A stretch of DNA of 64,000 nucleotides from assembly GCA_002007745.1 (NCBI GenBank), contig CP019882.1:2232001-2296000 (forward strand). The letters are read 5' to 3'. Shown in pieces: positions 45,357 to 54,175 of this stretch; within the stretch, counting starts at the first letter, position 1, and each line of letters opens with the position of its first letter. The notes beneath the pieces were generated by a model. The model was given only the letters and a program-made list of their open reading frames with translations. It had not been told where the DNA came from and did no database searches. Made by a program: the position numbers and the translations under genes. The stretch is from Mycolicibacterium litorale. Lineage in GTDB: Bacteria > Actinomycetota > Actinomycetes > Mycobacteriales > Mycobacteriaceae.

Positions 45357-45563
45357 CTATGCCGATTCGCCATGCAACGCGACGAGGTCGCGCAGACCCG
45401 ATGTGACGATGTACACCCGCCCGCCGAGTCGGCGAGTGGGCAGTTCACCCGAAGCCGCCAGCCGATACGCCGCGGCGCGGCTCACTCCCAATAGTTCGGC
45501 CGCTTGAGGCACGGGTAGTAGTAGCGGCAAGTTGTTAAACACGCTGTCGTGCATCTCATTCAT
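45357..45563 (-). CDS. Excisionase-like HTH protein (AlpA/MerR type)
   Basis: The 68-residue protein is a single HTH_17 domain: LLPVPQAAELLGVSRAAAYR followed by LAASGELPTRRLGGRVYIVT. Such proteins next to integrases act as excisionases or recombination directionality factors. ATG 45563 (MNEMHDSVFNNLPLLLPVPQ) has GAAGGG upstream. It lies 97 bases upstream of the integrase on the same strand, so they may be co-transcribed. Confidence 0.82.
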   Translation of the reverse strand: MNEMHDSVFNNLPLLLPVPQAAELLGVSRAAAYRLAASGELPTRRLGGRVYIVTSGLRDLVALHGESA

Positions 45564-45799
45564 CACCCTTCGGGAGTCCCTGCTGGCCGACCGAGGATGG
45601 GCAGCAGATGCTTTATGCGATTGATGCCCAGAGGGTCTGCACCGCAACGGGCGGGATGATCGCCCCGGTGTCGCATCCATCGAGCCGACTAACACAACTG
45701 TAAGTCGCTCCACTGACGTCTCATGCACAGATTTTTCGCCGGAGATCATGAGCACCCTCCAACGTCACGGCGGCGTACACGTCCCGCGCCGAGGCAGCC

Positions 45800-46035
45800 G
45801 CTCCCGGTTCTACCCTCATGTCCTCTACCCAACGTTCTTCAACGTCATCACCTACCCGTAACCCAACACATCATCGCATTCCAATACGTCCCAAATCCCC
45901 TGTCTCCATTACACTTACATCAATTCATCTCACCTCTCTCAAATCCCTCATTCACCTTGGCACATTTGCACAAGGGGTGCGAGAATGGTTGTGGCGCAGT
46001 CAGCGTCGAATCCCCGGTCTGTGAGTGGGCTGCTG
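45800..46035. other. G-poor, AT-richer region upstream of the relaxase, candidate oriT
   Basis: In 45841-45960 the top strand has 48 C but only 7 G, 46% G+C against a much higher background, a strong strand bias. No plausible gene covers it. A small inverted repeat GCAC-AAGGG-GTGC follows near 45970. Origins of transfer usually lie directly next to the relaxase gene and are AT-richer with inverted repeats; the nick site cannot be named. Confidence 0.45.
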
Positions 46036-47850
46036 GTGTTAACAATTTCGAAGCTCAAGCGGTGGTCGATCAGCTACTACATCGACACCGCCGCAACGGC
46101 TTCGCGCGCGAGTGCCGATTTGCGGCGCGCGAATGGTGGATTAGGCGAGTATTACTCCGAGCATGAGACGCGGACGCCGGTGTGGGTGTGCGCCGGTGAT
46201 GCGCACAGCGCTGCGAGGTTAGTGGGGTTGACCGACCTACAGCGTGCGGGCGGGGAAGCGGATTCGGCGGTGGTGGCGCGGTGGTTTGATGACGGGGTTG
46301 CGCCGAACGGTGCACGGGGGCGCGCGATCGGTTCCCGGGGTGTGCATGGTTTTGATTTGACGTTCGCCGCACCGAAGAGTGTGTCGTTGGTGCGCGCGTT
46401 AAAGGGTGATGATGTCGCGCAGAAGGCATTCGCGGCCGCTCATACCGCCGCGCTCGGGGAGGCGATGGAGTATCTGGCCGATCATGCCGGCTACACCCGG
46501 ATCCATAACCCGGTGACGGGGGAGAAGGATCTGTTGCGGTTACCGGGGTTGGTGGCGGTGGCCTATCAGCATGAGACGTCGCGGTGCGGGGAGCCGCATC
46601 TGCATACCCACGTGATCGTGCCGAACCGACAGGCTCGCGCCGACGGGCGATTGGTGTCATTGGATGGGACGTCGCTGTATCACGAGGCCCGCGCCGCCGG
46701 GGTGATCTATCAGGCCACCCTGCGGCGGGCACTGCACCAGTCGTTGGGCATCGTGTGGGCGCCGGTCGATCCCGCGACCGGCATGGCGGAGATCGCCGGC
46801 ATCAGTCGTGACGACATCCGGGCGTGGTCGCGGCGCTCGTCGCAGTTGCGGGAGTGGGCCGCCCACAACCTCGTATCAGTGGATGGCGCGCCTAGCGCGG
46901 CGCAGCTCGCGGCGGCGCAGAAAGCGACGCGTCCGGCCAAGCCGGAGGAGTTGGCCTGGAGCCAACTTCAGGAGCAGTGGCGCGCTGACGCGCGCGGCAT
47001 CGGGCTGGACCGCGCCGCATTTATGGAAGCGCGCGCGGCGCGCCGCGCCGCGGCGCGGGCACCGTTTAGCCACGCCCGGCTGGCCGCGGCGGCAGAAAAA
47101 ATCGACAAAGCGGTGTTCACCCGGGCGGATTTGGTCGAGATCGTCGCCGCGCAACTACCCGTCGATGTTGACCAGTCACCGCGTTCCGCGGTGGAGGCCG
47201 CCGTCGACAAGATCGGGATGCGGCTAACCGCGCCACGCGCCGCGCACCAGCGCGAAGGGCACGAGCGCTTCACGCTGGCGCGGATCCTGGCCGAAGAAGT
47301 CGCCGTCCTCAGTCTGGTCGACGCGCAGAATCCACGCGCCATCCTGTGGGTAACCGAGGACGACACCGAGGGCTTGTCTCCAGATCAGAAAACGGTGGTA
47401 GAGAACATCGGCCGCTCGCACTGGCTGGTGCAGCCGTTGAGCGCGCCGGCAGGTGCGGGCAAGACTACCTCCTTGCGGGCGTTGGCCGGGCCAGTGCGCA
47501 AACGGTTCGGCGGGAAGGTTTTGGTGTTGGCGCCGACGGGTCAGGCGGTCGATGTCGCGATGCGTGAAGGCGCGGGTGATGAGGGCATGACGATCGCTAA
47601 AGCACTGCACGCCTTAAGGGATAACACTTTGAAACTGGAACCTGCGACGCTGGTGATCGTGGATGAGGCCGGCATGGTCGGCACCGGTGATCTGCGGCAG
47701 CTTCTGACCGCGACCACCCAGGCCGGCGCGAAGACGGTCCTGGTGGGCGACGCGCACCAGTTGGCGCCCGTCAAAGCCCGCGGCGGCATGTTCGCCCAAC
47801 TCTGCACCGACCTGCCGTGGACGCAGCAGCTGTCGGAGGTGTGGCGGTGA
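46036..47850 (+). pseudogene. MobF/TrwC-family relaxase-helicase, N-terminal part (frame ends mid-helicase)
   Basis: Conjugative relaxase with the TrwC start VLTISKLKRWSISYYIDTAA (tyrosines 14-15) and metal site HLHTHVIVPNRQARADGR. Then comes a RecD/TraI SF1 helicase: motif I APAGAGKTTSLRALAG, motif II VIVDEAGMVG and motif III LVGDAHQLAPVKARGGMFAQ. The stop at 47850 falls after LSEVWR, within the helicase, and the remainder is in another frame overlapping by GTGA. GTG 46036 is chosen because family members begin at that point. One lost base at 47846-47847 would explain the split. Confidence 0.85.
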
Positions 47851-48839
47851 CCGACCCCGAAGAACGCCAGGCATCCCTGGCGTTGCGCGACGGAGACCAC
47901 GAAGCCTCGCGGCACGCGGTCAATTGGTATCGCACGCATGACCGGCTGTGCTGCGGGGATGCGATCACCATGGCCTCCGACGCGGTCGCTGCCTACACCG
48001 CCGAAACGAGTTTGGGACGAGATGCGCTGCTGGTCTGTGACACCACGGAAATGGCCGATGCTCTCAACCGGAGGATCCACCACAACCGCATCGACCCGGA
48101 TGCTCCCACCATAACGGTGGCCCGCGGCCAGAAGGTGGCGGTGGGAGATGTGATCATCAGCCGGCGCAACGATCCCACGATCGCCTTCCACCACTCGACG
48201 CCGAATAGGGAATCGCTCCCGTCAGTGCGCAACGGAAACCGGTGGCGAGTCGCGGCAATCAACCCCAATGCGAATCATGTGGCGGCCGAACGGCTCGACG
48301 ACGGTGCCCGTGTTCTCTTCGGGCACCAATACGTCCGCGACCACATCAGCCTCGGCTACGCCGTCACCGTCCACTCCGCCCAAGGGGCCACCGCCGACGC
48401 AAGCTTCGCCGTCCTCAGCGCGACGACCGGCCGCAACCTGCTCTACGTCGCCATGACCCGCGGACGCCGCACCAACCACGCTCTCATCTACGAACGCAGC
48501 ACCGAAGCCAGCGAATTCGGCCACCAAGATCCCCTCCCGACACACACCGCCCAACGTGGAAATAGCCTCCAAGCTGCCAGCCTTCTGCGCGCGGTCCTCG
48601 CCAACGACGAACCCAGCATCACCGCCCACGACTACGCGACACACACCGCCGAAGACGCTCTACCCAACCGCGTCCGTTCCTTGACCGCCGTCCGCGCTGC
48701 CAGCGTTCGGAAACGACAAGCCGACTACGAGGCTTGCAGAATCCAGCGGCAAGAAAACCAACACCAGACGGAAGAAGCCCGAAGGCGGCAGATGGCCCGG
48801 AGCCAACACCGCGGTGCCGACTATGGGCTGGAACTCTGA
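47847..48839 (+). pseudogene. MobF/TrwC-family relaxase-helicase, C-terminal part
   Basis: Continues the helicase: VTDPEERQASLALRDGDHEA, VCDTTEMADALNRRIHHNR, motif V YAVTVHSAQGATADASFAVL and motif VI NLLYVAMTRGRRTNHALIYE, then a short tail rich in Arg/Gln. The sequence WR-[M/V]TDPEE is continuous in relatives as I remember them, so this is probably one protein split by a frameshift. The GTGA overlap could still allow re-initiation and two working polypeptides. Confidence 0.78.
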
Positions 48840-48849
48840 CTGAATGAAG

Positions 48850-48869
48850 CGAGCTGTTGCAACAGCTCG
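48850..48869. terminator. Perfect 20-base palindrome after the relaxase
   Basis: CGAGCTGTTGCAACAGCTCG is fully self-complementary, 11 bases after the relaxase stop. No T-run. It could terminate the relaxase transcript or be a protein-binding site. Confidence 0.5.
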
Positions 48870-49203
48870 GCGGAGTTGCGTCCCGGAGATGTAGCCGTTC
48901 GCCTGTACCCTGACGGCGGTCGCGCTCCCGACGAAAACGGCGGCCGAAGCGGTCCGTGAGCAAAGAGGTTGGACGAGGGAATGGCTACGGAACTGTGGCA
49001 TGCGTCCGGTAACACGATCTGCGCTATACCGCCGCCCCACTATGGCTACAGCTGGTGTCGTGCGGTGCAGGTTTACCGATGGCTGGAAGACCCGCGGTCC
49101 GCGGTCACGATGAACGTCTACGGCGACTGAATACACGAAGGCGGAAGGTCCCTGCCAGGCAAGAAAACCGCCACGAATCGGGTGGTAATTCGAACCGGCT
49201 TGG
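48870..49203. other. 334-base gap without a supported gene
   Basis: Open frames here are short and have no recognisable features. It separates the convergent relaxase and OLD-like genes. Confidence 0.5.
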
Positions 49204-50985
49204 TCAGGTGCCGGTCAGTGCGGCGCGAATCTCCTCCAAAATCGGCTGGAAGTCGCGAAAGTGCTCTATATCGGCGTCGTCGCCGCAAATCAATTCGCAA
49301 GCACGAACTTTATTGAAATCGGGCTTCTCGAACCCGTCACCGTAATCGCCGTCAATCGTCAGTTTGTCATACATTTCGTCGGTAAATGCGGCATCCGGTA
49401 TGCGGTTTTCAATGCCCTTCTTCATTTTGCGTCCTACTAACTTCTCCATCTTGATCACCCGCACCCGCTCGTCTGATACTGCGACCTTTTTGGCATCGCA
49501 ATCATAGACGGCAATTATCTTTCGCTCAGTCAGCTCAGGGTTCGCTTGAATAAATTTAACAGCATTCGTTAGGTTGCTATCTCCGGAATTTCTGTCACCC
49601 GACTTCTGGCCTGTTTGGTTTTCGGATGTGCCTATGAATTGAAAAGCGTCAATGAGCTCGCTAAACCCCAGCAATTGGGCAGCAGTCCTAAAGTAGGGCA
49701 CGTCGGTTTTCCCGGCGACCAACACACGCGGGGTCTCACCAGCCTGCAGCAGCTTTGTCACTTCGCCTTCGAAGGTTCTGGTGCCGCGGAGCGCGTCAAC
49801 GGCCTTCAGCAGTTCACTGTAGGCTTCGGCGTCACGACTCAAACCGGAGGGTAGTTCCACAATCCGTACACCGCCGTTAGGAAAGCGGGTCTCCATGCCG
49901 AGAGGAAAGAATGGAGAATGGCTCGACATAATAAATTGCACCTTGGGAAACAAGCCGATCAGTTTTGGAAGAGCGTTTAGCTGCAGATCCATATGCATGT
50001 GCGCGTCAATTTCATCGATCACGACGATTCCACTGACATCGGCTGGCTGGATACCTGACATATCGGCATACCTTGCGATGGTGCCGAAGATCGCCAGCAA
50101 CGTCGCTTGCCCTCCCGAAAGCGCATCCAGTCCAGCTGCTAGCGCCTTATTGCCGCATACGACTCCAACCTTTTGCGCTTGTCGTCGACTGGTCCATTGA
50201 AATTTGGCACTGTCGTCTGAGACGATAGCTCTTAGCATGTCGTTCGCAAAGTTCAGTGTCGCATGAGCGGGGATGAAGCTAGGGTCGGTAAATTTGAGAC
50301 CTTGCTGACTTGGGTCCTCGGGATTTGGTATTAACTCGACTAGCGCTCTCGATTCTGTAAGTAATCCCAAAACCCATTGGGCGAACTGATCAATGCCATG
50401 TTCGACAAATATTGGCTTGCCTAGGGCTTGCCGGTAGTTCGGCGTTGTATCAAAGGCATCGATGTGGACGGATTTCCTGTTTAGCCAATGTGGTATCTCC
50501 GACCGGCTCGACGGCGAAAAGATATGTGCTCCGTGCTCGTAAATTTCACGCACCGTCGGTTCATCGATAGCGAATGTCTTTCCATCTGCTGTCCAATTTG
50601 CCCCGGCTGCTAGCGACTGCGGCAATTCACTCTTCGCCTCGCTACTCGATATGTTGCCAGAATTCTCTTCATAGAACAGGTCTATTTCTTGATGTCTAAA
50701 TCGAAGGACGCAGTAACCGCCCTGCTGGGCATATTTAACAGTTGGGCCACCATTGATGCGAAACCAACTACGAGCCAAACCGTCAGTCGGGAGAATATCA
50801 TTGAACACTTTAGCAGCGCCTTCCATCAGCGCATCGGCTACGATGGATAGCAGATTTGTTTTCCCCGAGCCATTTTCTCCTACAATTATGAGAGGTATCG
50901 GATCGCCGGAATTCGTGAATCCGAGCTCAAGGCGAAGTTTGTCGATGGGACCGTTGTTTTTGATGAAAAGCTCATGCAGGTACAT
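49204..50985 (-). CDS. OLD-like AAA ATPase with a degenerate Toprim domain
   Basis: The 593-residue protein has an ABC-type ATPase with Walker A GENGSGKTNLLSIVADALM (G36-T43), signature LSGGQATLLAIFG, Walker B GIVVIDEIDAHMHMDLQL and H-loop IMSSHSPFF. The C-terminal Toprim-like part has PRVLVAGKTDVPYFRTAAQL where the usual catalytic Glu of EGKTD is Ala. IIAVYDCDAKKVAV provides the D-x-D. GGGAGGAACAC sets ATG 50985. Composition is less GC-rich than neighbours, implying foreign origin. Class 1 OLD nucleases act in phage defence; the changed Toprim residue may mean altered chemistry. Confidence 0.8.
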   Translation of the reverse strand: MYLHELFIKNNGPIDKLRLELGFTNSGDPIPLIIVGENGSGKTNLLSIVADALMEGAAKVFNDILPTDGLARSWFRINGGPTVKYAQQGGYCVLRFRHQEIDLFYEENSGNISSSEAKSELPQSLAAGANWTADGKTFAIDEPTVREIYEHGAHIFSPSSRSEIPHWLNRKSVHIDAFDTTPNYRQALGKPIFVEHGIDQFAQWVLGLLTESRALVELIPNPEDPSQQGLKFTDPSFIPAHATLNFANDMLRAIVSDDSAKFQWTSRRQAQKVGVVCGNKALAAGLDALSGGQATLLAIFGTIARYADMSGIQPADVSGIVVIDEIDAHMHMDLQLNALPKLIGLFPKVQFIMSSHSPFFPLGMETRFPNGGVRIVELPSGLSRDAEAYSELLKAVDALRGTRTFEGEVTKLLQAGETPRVLVAGKTDVPYFRTAAQLLGFSELIDAFQFIGTSENQTGQKSGDRNSGDSNLTNAVKFIQANPELTERKIIAVYDCDAKKVAVSDERVRVIKMEKLVGRKMKKGIENRIPDAAFTDEMYDKLTIDGDYGDGFEKPDFNKVRACELICGDDADIEHFRDFQPILEEIRAALTGT

Positions 50986-51373
50986 GTGTTCCTCCCTACG
51001 GTGCCGCAGTGACGCACATCCGGGGTCAGTTTTACGAAGCGAAATGCTACGGCCACGCTCTGACACTGCTCTGCTTCGCGACTGCGCGCCGCCGAGCGGT
51101 ACGTGCACCCGTGAGCACGTCGCTCAATGCCGCGCATCGGGTGGCAGCGACTGCGGGCGTGGCGCCCACGGCGTAGGCTCCGCGGTGGGGAAGAAGCGCA
51201 CGTTAACCCTGGACCGCCCCGCCGCTAATTCGCAGCAGGCGCTCCACAGGGGATGAAGCACATTGAGATTGCTTTCTTCGCCGACTACTCCTGTCACGGT
51301 GCTAGGCCCAAAAGGTCGCGACGGCTGAGCACGCAAATTTGTAGCTACACGGACCGCTGATCGGGGAACAGCA
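50986..51373. other. 388-base divergent intergenic region
   Basis: Lies between the OLD-like gene and the AlbA_2 gene and should hold both promoters. No convincing gene; small open frames (for example a 35-codon ATG frame at 51254) have no features. Confidence 0.5.
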
Positions 51374-52335
51374 ATGAGCCTGAGCACGTTCGACACGACG
51401 CGGGAGCATCGGACGCTCGATGATATGCGGGCTTTGGTGCAAGCAATTCACCAGTCGCCGACGACGCAGCAGGAGAACAACTGGTGTGAGTGGAAGTGCT
51501 CAGACCCAACCTCATCCGAAGGGCTGACCGGCATAGCCAGGACAATCCTTGGTTTCGCTAACAGGGCAGTCGATGTCGCTCAACTGGCATGCCACGGCCT
51601 CGCGTACATGGTTGTAGGAGTTGAGCCTCAATCGGCGCCAGGTGTTGTCGTCATCGACCTCGCCGACTTGAGCAAGAAGCTCAAGTCCTACGTGAACGGT
51701 CCGCGCTGGACCCCTCACTACGTCGATTACTCCGGCGTGACCGTATTAGTAATCGTCGTTGAAGCCCCCGGCCGGGTGATCGCATCTACTCTCTGCTGAA
51801 GGAACTCACCAAGAACGCGACGACGTACAAGCGCGGCACGGTGTTCCACCGCGGCACTGCCGAAACAGAACAGGCAACCCCCAACGAGATCGACATGCTT
51901 GCCGACCGGTACGCGGCTGGACAAGTCGCGACGGACCTAGCCCGAATCGCCTCCAACCAAGATGCTGCGAAGGCAGCTGAGGAAGCCAAGTATGCCCTGG
52001 GAGTAGGTATTGAGGCAGCGGATTCGAATCTAGGTCAAACCGGGTGGCGCGTGAGCAACACCGGCGACTATGCCGTGACGTCGGTGAAGGTGCGCACGAC
52101 CAATGCTGCCAAAATTACCGTGTATTTCGGCTCGGGACCTAAGCAGGTCGACGAGTACGAAGAGGCGGTCGTGGGAGCGCAGAGTGTTTCGAAACAAATG
52201 TTCAGGCCGGCCGACTCCGTTGGGTTATTCACCGAACCGTCAGAGCACGCCCGCATGGCGGTGACATTCACCGATGCGAACGGCCAAGGTTGGGAGCGCG
52301 TTGGCGCCGAGCTATGCAAGATCGGGACCGAGTAG
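51374..52335 (+). pseudogene. AlbA_2/Schlafen-domain protein, frame broken at 51774-51776
   Basis: Frame 1 (MSLSTFDTTREHRTLDDMRA) has the AlbA_2-type elements QQENNWCEWKCSDPTSSEGL, ARTILGFANRAVD and LAYMVVGVEPQSAPG. Frame 2 continues GDRIYSLLKELTKNATTYKR then GTVFHRGTAETEQATPNEID and a beta-rich C-terminus ending CKIGTE. Adding one G to GGG at 51774-51776 gives EAPGRGDRIYSLLKE and about 320 residues. AlbA_2 domains bind nucleic acid and occur in defence systems; function here unknown. Start follows GGGGAACAGCA. Confidence 0.72.
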
Positions 52336-52437
52336 ACGCACTGCCCTCCCCGCTGCCTAGCTTCCCATCTCTCGGACATCCTCACTGATGACGCCGGATA
52401 CCCGAATGTGGGTCGGCGCGCGCGTAGCCTCCCCGTT

Positions 52438-52602
52438 ATGAACGATCATTGGGAGCACATCGATCTCGGCACGATGATCTGCGGTGGTTGCAAGCAGCCC
52501 ACAGGCGCATGGCTGGAGCGCCGTAACGACTCGAGTGCCGAGACCGTCAGCATCGATTGCAGATGCGGACACGTAAACCAATGGAAGGTACCACCGCGAT
52601 GA
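52438..52602 (+). CDS. Small zinc-ribbon protein, 54 residues
   Basis: MNDHWEHIDLGTMICGGCKQ ... IDCRCGHVNQWKVPPR carries C-x2-C and C-x-C pairs that should bind one zinc. TAGCCT (52425-52430) ends 7 bases before ATG 52438, so it is leaderless; a 10-codon longer frame is not needed. Its stop overlaps the next start (ATGA). Confidence 0.65.
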   Translation: MNDHWEHIDLGTMICGGCKQPTGAWLERRNDSSAETVSIDCRCGHVNQWKVPPR

Positions 52603-52792
52603 GCCAGCTCTACACGAAGAACGGACGGCCCCCGCAGGTCACAGGCTCTAATTTCTACTCCGCATCCGGCAAGCATCTCGGTGCGAGCCGCGGGGACACG
52701 GTCTACGGCACTGACGGCCCGTACGCCGGGACCATAGTGGGGACCGTGTCGTGTACCGCAGCTCTAACAGCGGGCGTAGGGGAAGTTCGTGA
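52599..52792 (+). pseudogene. Beta-flower-type small protein, frame broken at 52739-52742
   Basis: MSQLYTKNGRPPQVTGSNFY SASGKHLGASRGDTVYGTDG PYAGTIVG has the repeated Y-x-x-x-G-x-x-[LV]-G pattern of short four-bladed beta proteins found in mycobacterial phages and elements. As written it then reads TVSCTAALTAGVGEVRD. Adding one G to GGGG at 52739-52742 gives TIVGDRVVYRSSNSGRRGSS and a stop at 52792, which continues the pattern better. Coupled to the zinc ribbon by ATGA. Function unknown. Confidence 0.6.
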
Positions 52793-52932
52793 TTAACCAA
52801 GGGAGCCGCGCTGGGTCGGCACTCGCGAACGCTGCAGCATCGGCAGTCTCAGGTGAGGAGCCGAATTTTCCCGACTGACGTCAGGATCGTCACGAAGGTC
52901 GTCTACCACGGCGGGAGACCTGAACATCTTCG

Positions 52933-53673
52933 TCAGCTTGGCGGCTCGTCCCCGAACAAATCCGCCCTAACGAGGAAACCGATCATGTTGCCCACCGCTT
53001 CGATGTAACTTTCGGCGACTTCGCTGGCGATCCGCGTGTCCGTATGGGCAACTTGATTGCGGATGTCGCTCAGTTCGAGCAACAGACTCGCCACTTCGGT
53101 GGGCAGTATCTGGTCCCTTTGGAATGTCCGGACGATCTTGCCGAAGCTCACGAATCGGTCTTCTTCGCCGTACCGCTGAACGTAAATTCGGCGAGCCAGT
53201 ACCTCCATTTCGGAGAACGCCACCAGAACGGCACCGTTCGGTTCTTCGACCGCGAGACGTCGAAGACGAACGACACGCTCGTCGGCCGGCTCGGGAGGCA
53301 GCTTTTCCCAGTACGAACGCATTCGCGATCGAAGGTGGTCGCTGCCGTCGTGGCGCTTAGGATCGGATGTTTCCCTCGGCGGATTTTCCGCGCCTGCGCC
53401 GTCGGGCGGGGCTACGGTCGTCGACGCGGACGTCGTCGGTGGCACGTTGGTCGTCCCGGTGATGGCCTCCGACTTCTGTGCTGCGTCTCGGATCTCCTTT
53501 TCGAGCTTCACTGAACCGCCTGGAACTGTGACTTCGGTGATATCGGCGATCCGCTTAACTATTGCTTCCGCTGCAGATTGAACTTGTGATCGCAGGACGA
53601 TAACCAGAATCGCGATGACCAACGGCCACGCAACAGAACCGATGATGCTGGCGGTTAGCTCAAATCCGGTCAC
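52933..53673 (-). CDS. Membrane-anchored protein with a C-terminal HEPN-like domain
   Basis: The 246-residue protein has an N-terminal TM helix (LTASIIGSVAWPLVIAILVI, ~6-27), an amphipathic region (30-70), a low-complexity Thr/Pro linker (71-110) and a C-terminal helical domain. LLELSDIRNQVAHTDTRIAS contains R205-NQVA-H210, the HEPN R-x4-H motif of DUF4145/Swt1-like proteins. The layout suggests a membrane-tethered RNase or binding module, as in some abortive-infection proteins (inference). Confidence 0.65.
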   Translation of the reverse strand: MTGFELTASIIGSVAWPLVIAILVIVLRSQVQSAAEAIVKRIADITEVTVPGGSVKLEKEIRDAAQKSEAITGTTNVPPTTSASTTVAPPDGAGAENPPRETSDPKRHDGSDHLRSRMRSYWEKLPPEPADERVVRLRRLAVEEPNGAVLVAFSEMEVLARRIYVQRYGEEDRFVSFGKIVRTFQRDQILPTEVASLLLELSDIRNQVAHTDTRIASEVAESYIEAVGNMIGFLVRADLFGDEPPS

Positions 53674-54001
53674 ACGCGCAGGTTAGTCGATCTACGCACC
53701 GCTTCGGCCAGTGCGGGACTGCAGCGGCGATCTCGGGGACCCCGCTCGAATTGCTCCTGCCACCGCCGCGGCTCAGGCATACCGCAACAAGGCGATACAC
53801 CCCGCTGTGCGAACCGTGCATCCGCCGGCTCACGAACGATCGAGCGGACGTAGGGCGACCCGCCGTTGTGCCAAGGGTGTGCCAAGACGCGCAACTACAG
53901 GCGATAGCTCGTCGACGCTGTCCAACGCCAGAGACGTGCTGACCTGCACCGACGTGACGGGAACGCATCAGACGAGACGCCACGAATACCTCAAAAAACC
54001 A
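53674..54001. other. Right-end region of the element without a gene
   Basis: 328 bases with only shadow frames. It holds the right copy of the 22-base end repeat and leads directly into attR. Confidence 0.6.
53863..53884 (+). repeat. Right copy of the 22-base element-end repeat
   Basis: CCGTTGTGCCAAGGGTGTGCCA matches 40545-40566 at 20 of 22 positions, in the same orientation. Possible integrase or excisionase arm site. Confidence 0.6.
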
Positions 54002-54044
54002 TTTACACACCAGCGGTCGGGGGTTCGAAACCCTCCGCGCCCAC
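54002..54044. other. attR (partial tRNA-Val 3' end)
   Basis: Exact 43-base copy of 40447-40489 covering the anticodon loop to the 3' end of tRNA-Val, with no upstream tRNA half. ATCAAAA follows closely at both ends, so homology extends slightly with one change. Confidence 0.92.
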
Positions 54045-54064
54045 CAATCAAAAGTCCTGCCAGC

Positions 54065-54082
54065 CAGGGGTTTTCGCCCCTG
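54065..54082 (+). terminator. Hairpin, probably the original tRNA-Val terminator
   Basis: CAGGGG-TTTTCG-CCCCTG lies 20 bases after attR. Before integration it would have followed the tRNA directly. Confidence 0.55.
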
Positions 54083-54175
54083 CAGTCCGGGCGTCGGCCG
54101 ATGCGCAGCCGGGCCGAGAATTGGTCTGACAAACACCGACATACCGTTGTCGCGACGGCGGCCGACGCTGGTGTT

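Larger units (their letters stand above)
40447..54044. mobile_element. Integrative mobilizable element at tRNA-Val, about 13.6 kb
   Basis: Bounded by a 43-base perfect direct repeat of the tRNA-Val 3' half (40447-40489 and 54002-54044). It contains a tyrosine integrase, an excisionase-like HTH protein, a MobF relaxase-helicase, a candidate oriT and accessory genes. Composition is less GC-rich than the flanks (one counted 60-base stretch of the OLD-like gene is 48% G+C). No type IV secretion, replication or virion genes are visible, so it is probably mobilised in trans rather than self-transmissible. Confidence 0.88.

Noticed and set aside
46070..46732. Minus-strand 220-codon frame opposite the relaxase
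   Set aside because: Pro/Arg/Ser composition typical of antisense of GC-rich coding sequence; the plus strand encodes clear relaxase motifs.
51254..51361. 35-codon ATG frame between the OLD-like and AlbA_2 genes
   Set aside because: No ribosome site, no features and no neighbour coupling; kept as intergenic.
40447..54044. The island as a prophage
   Set aside because: No capsid, terminase, tail, holin or lysin genes are visible; a MobF relaxase is present, which fits a mobilizable element.
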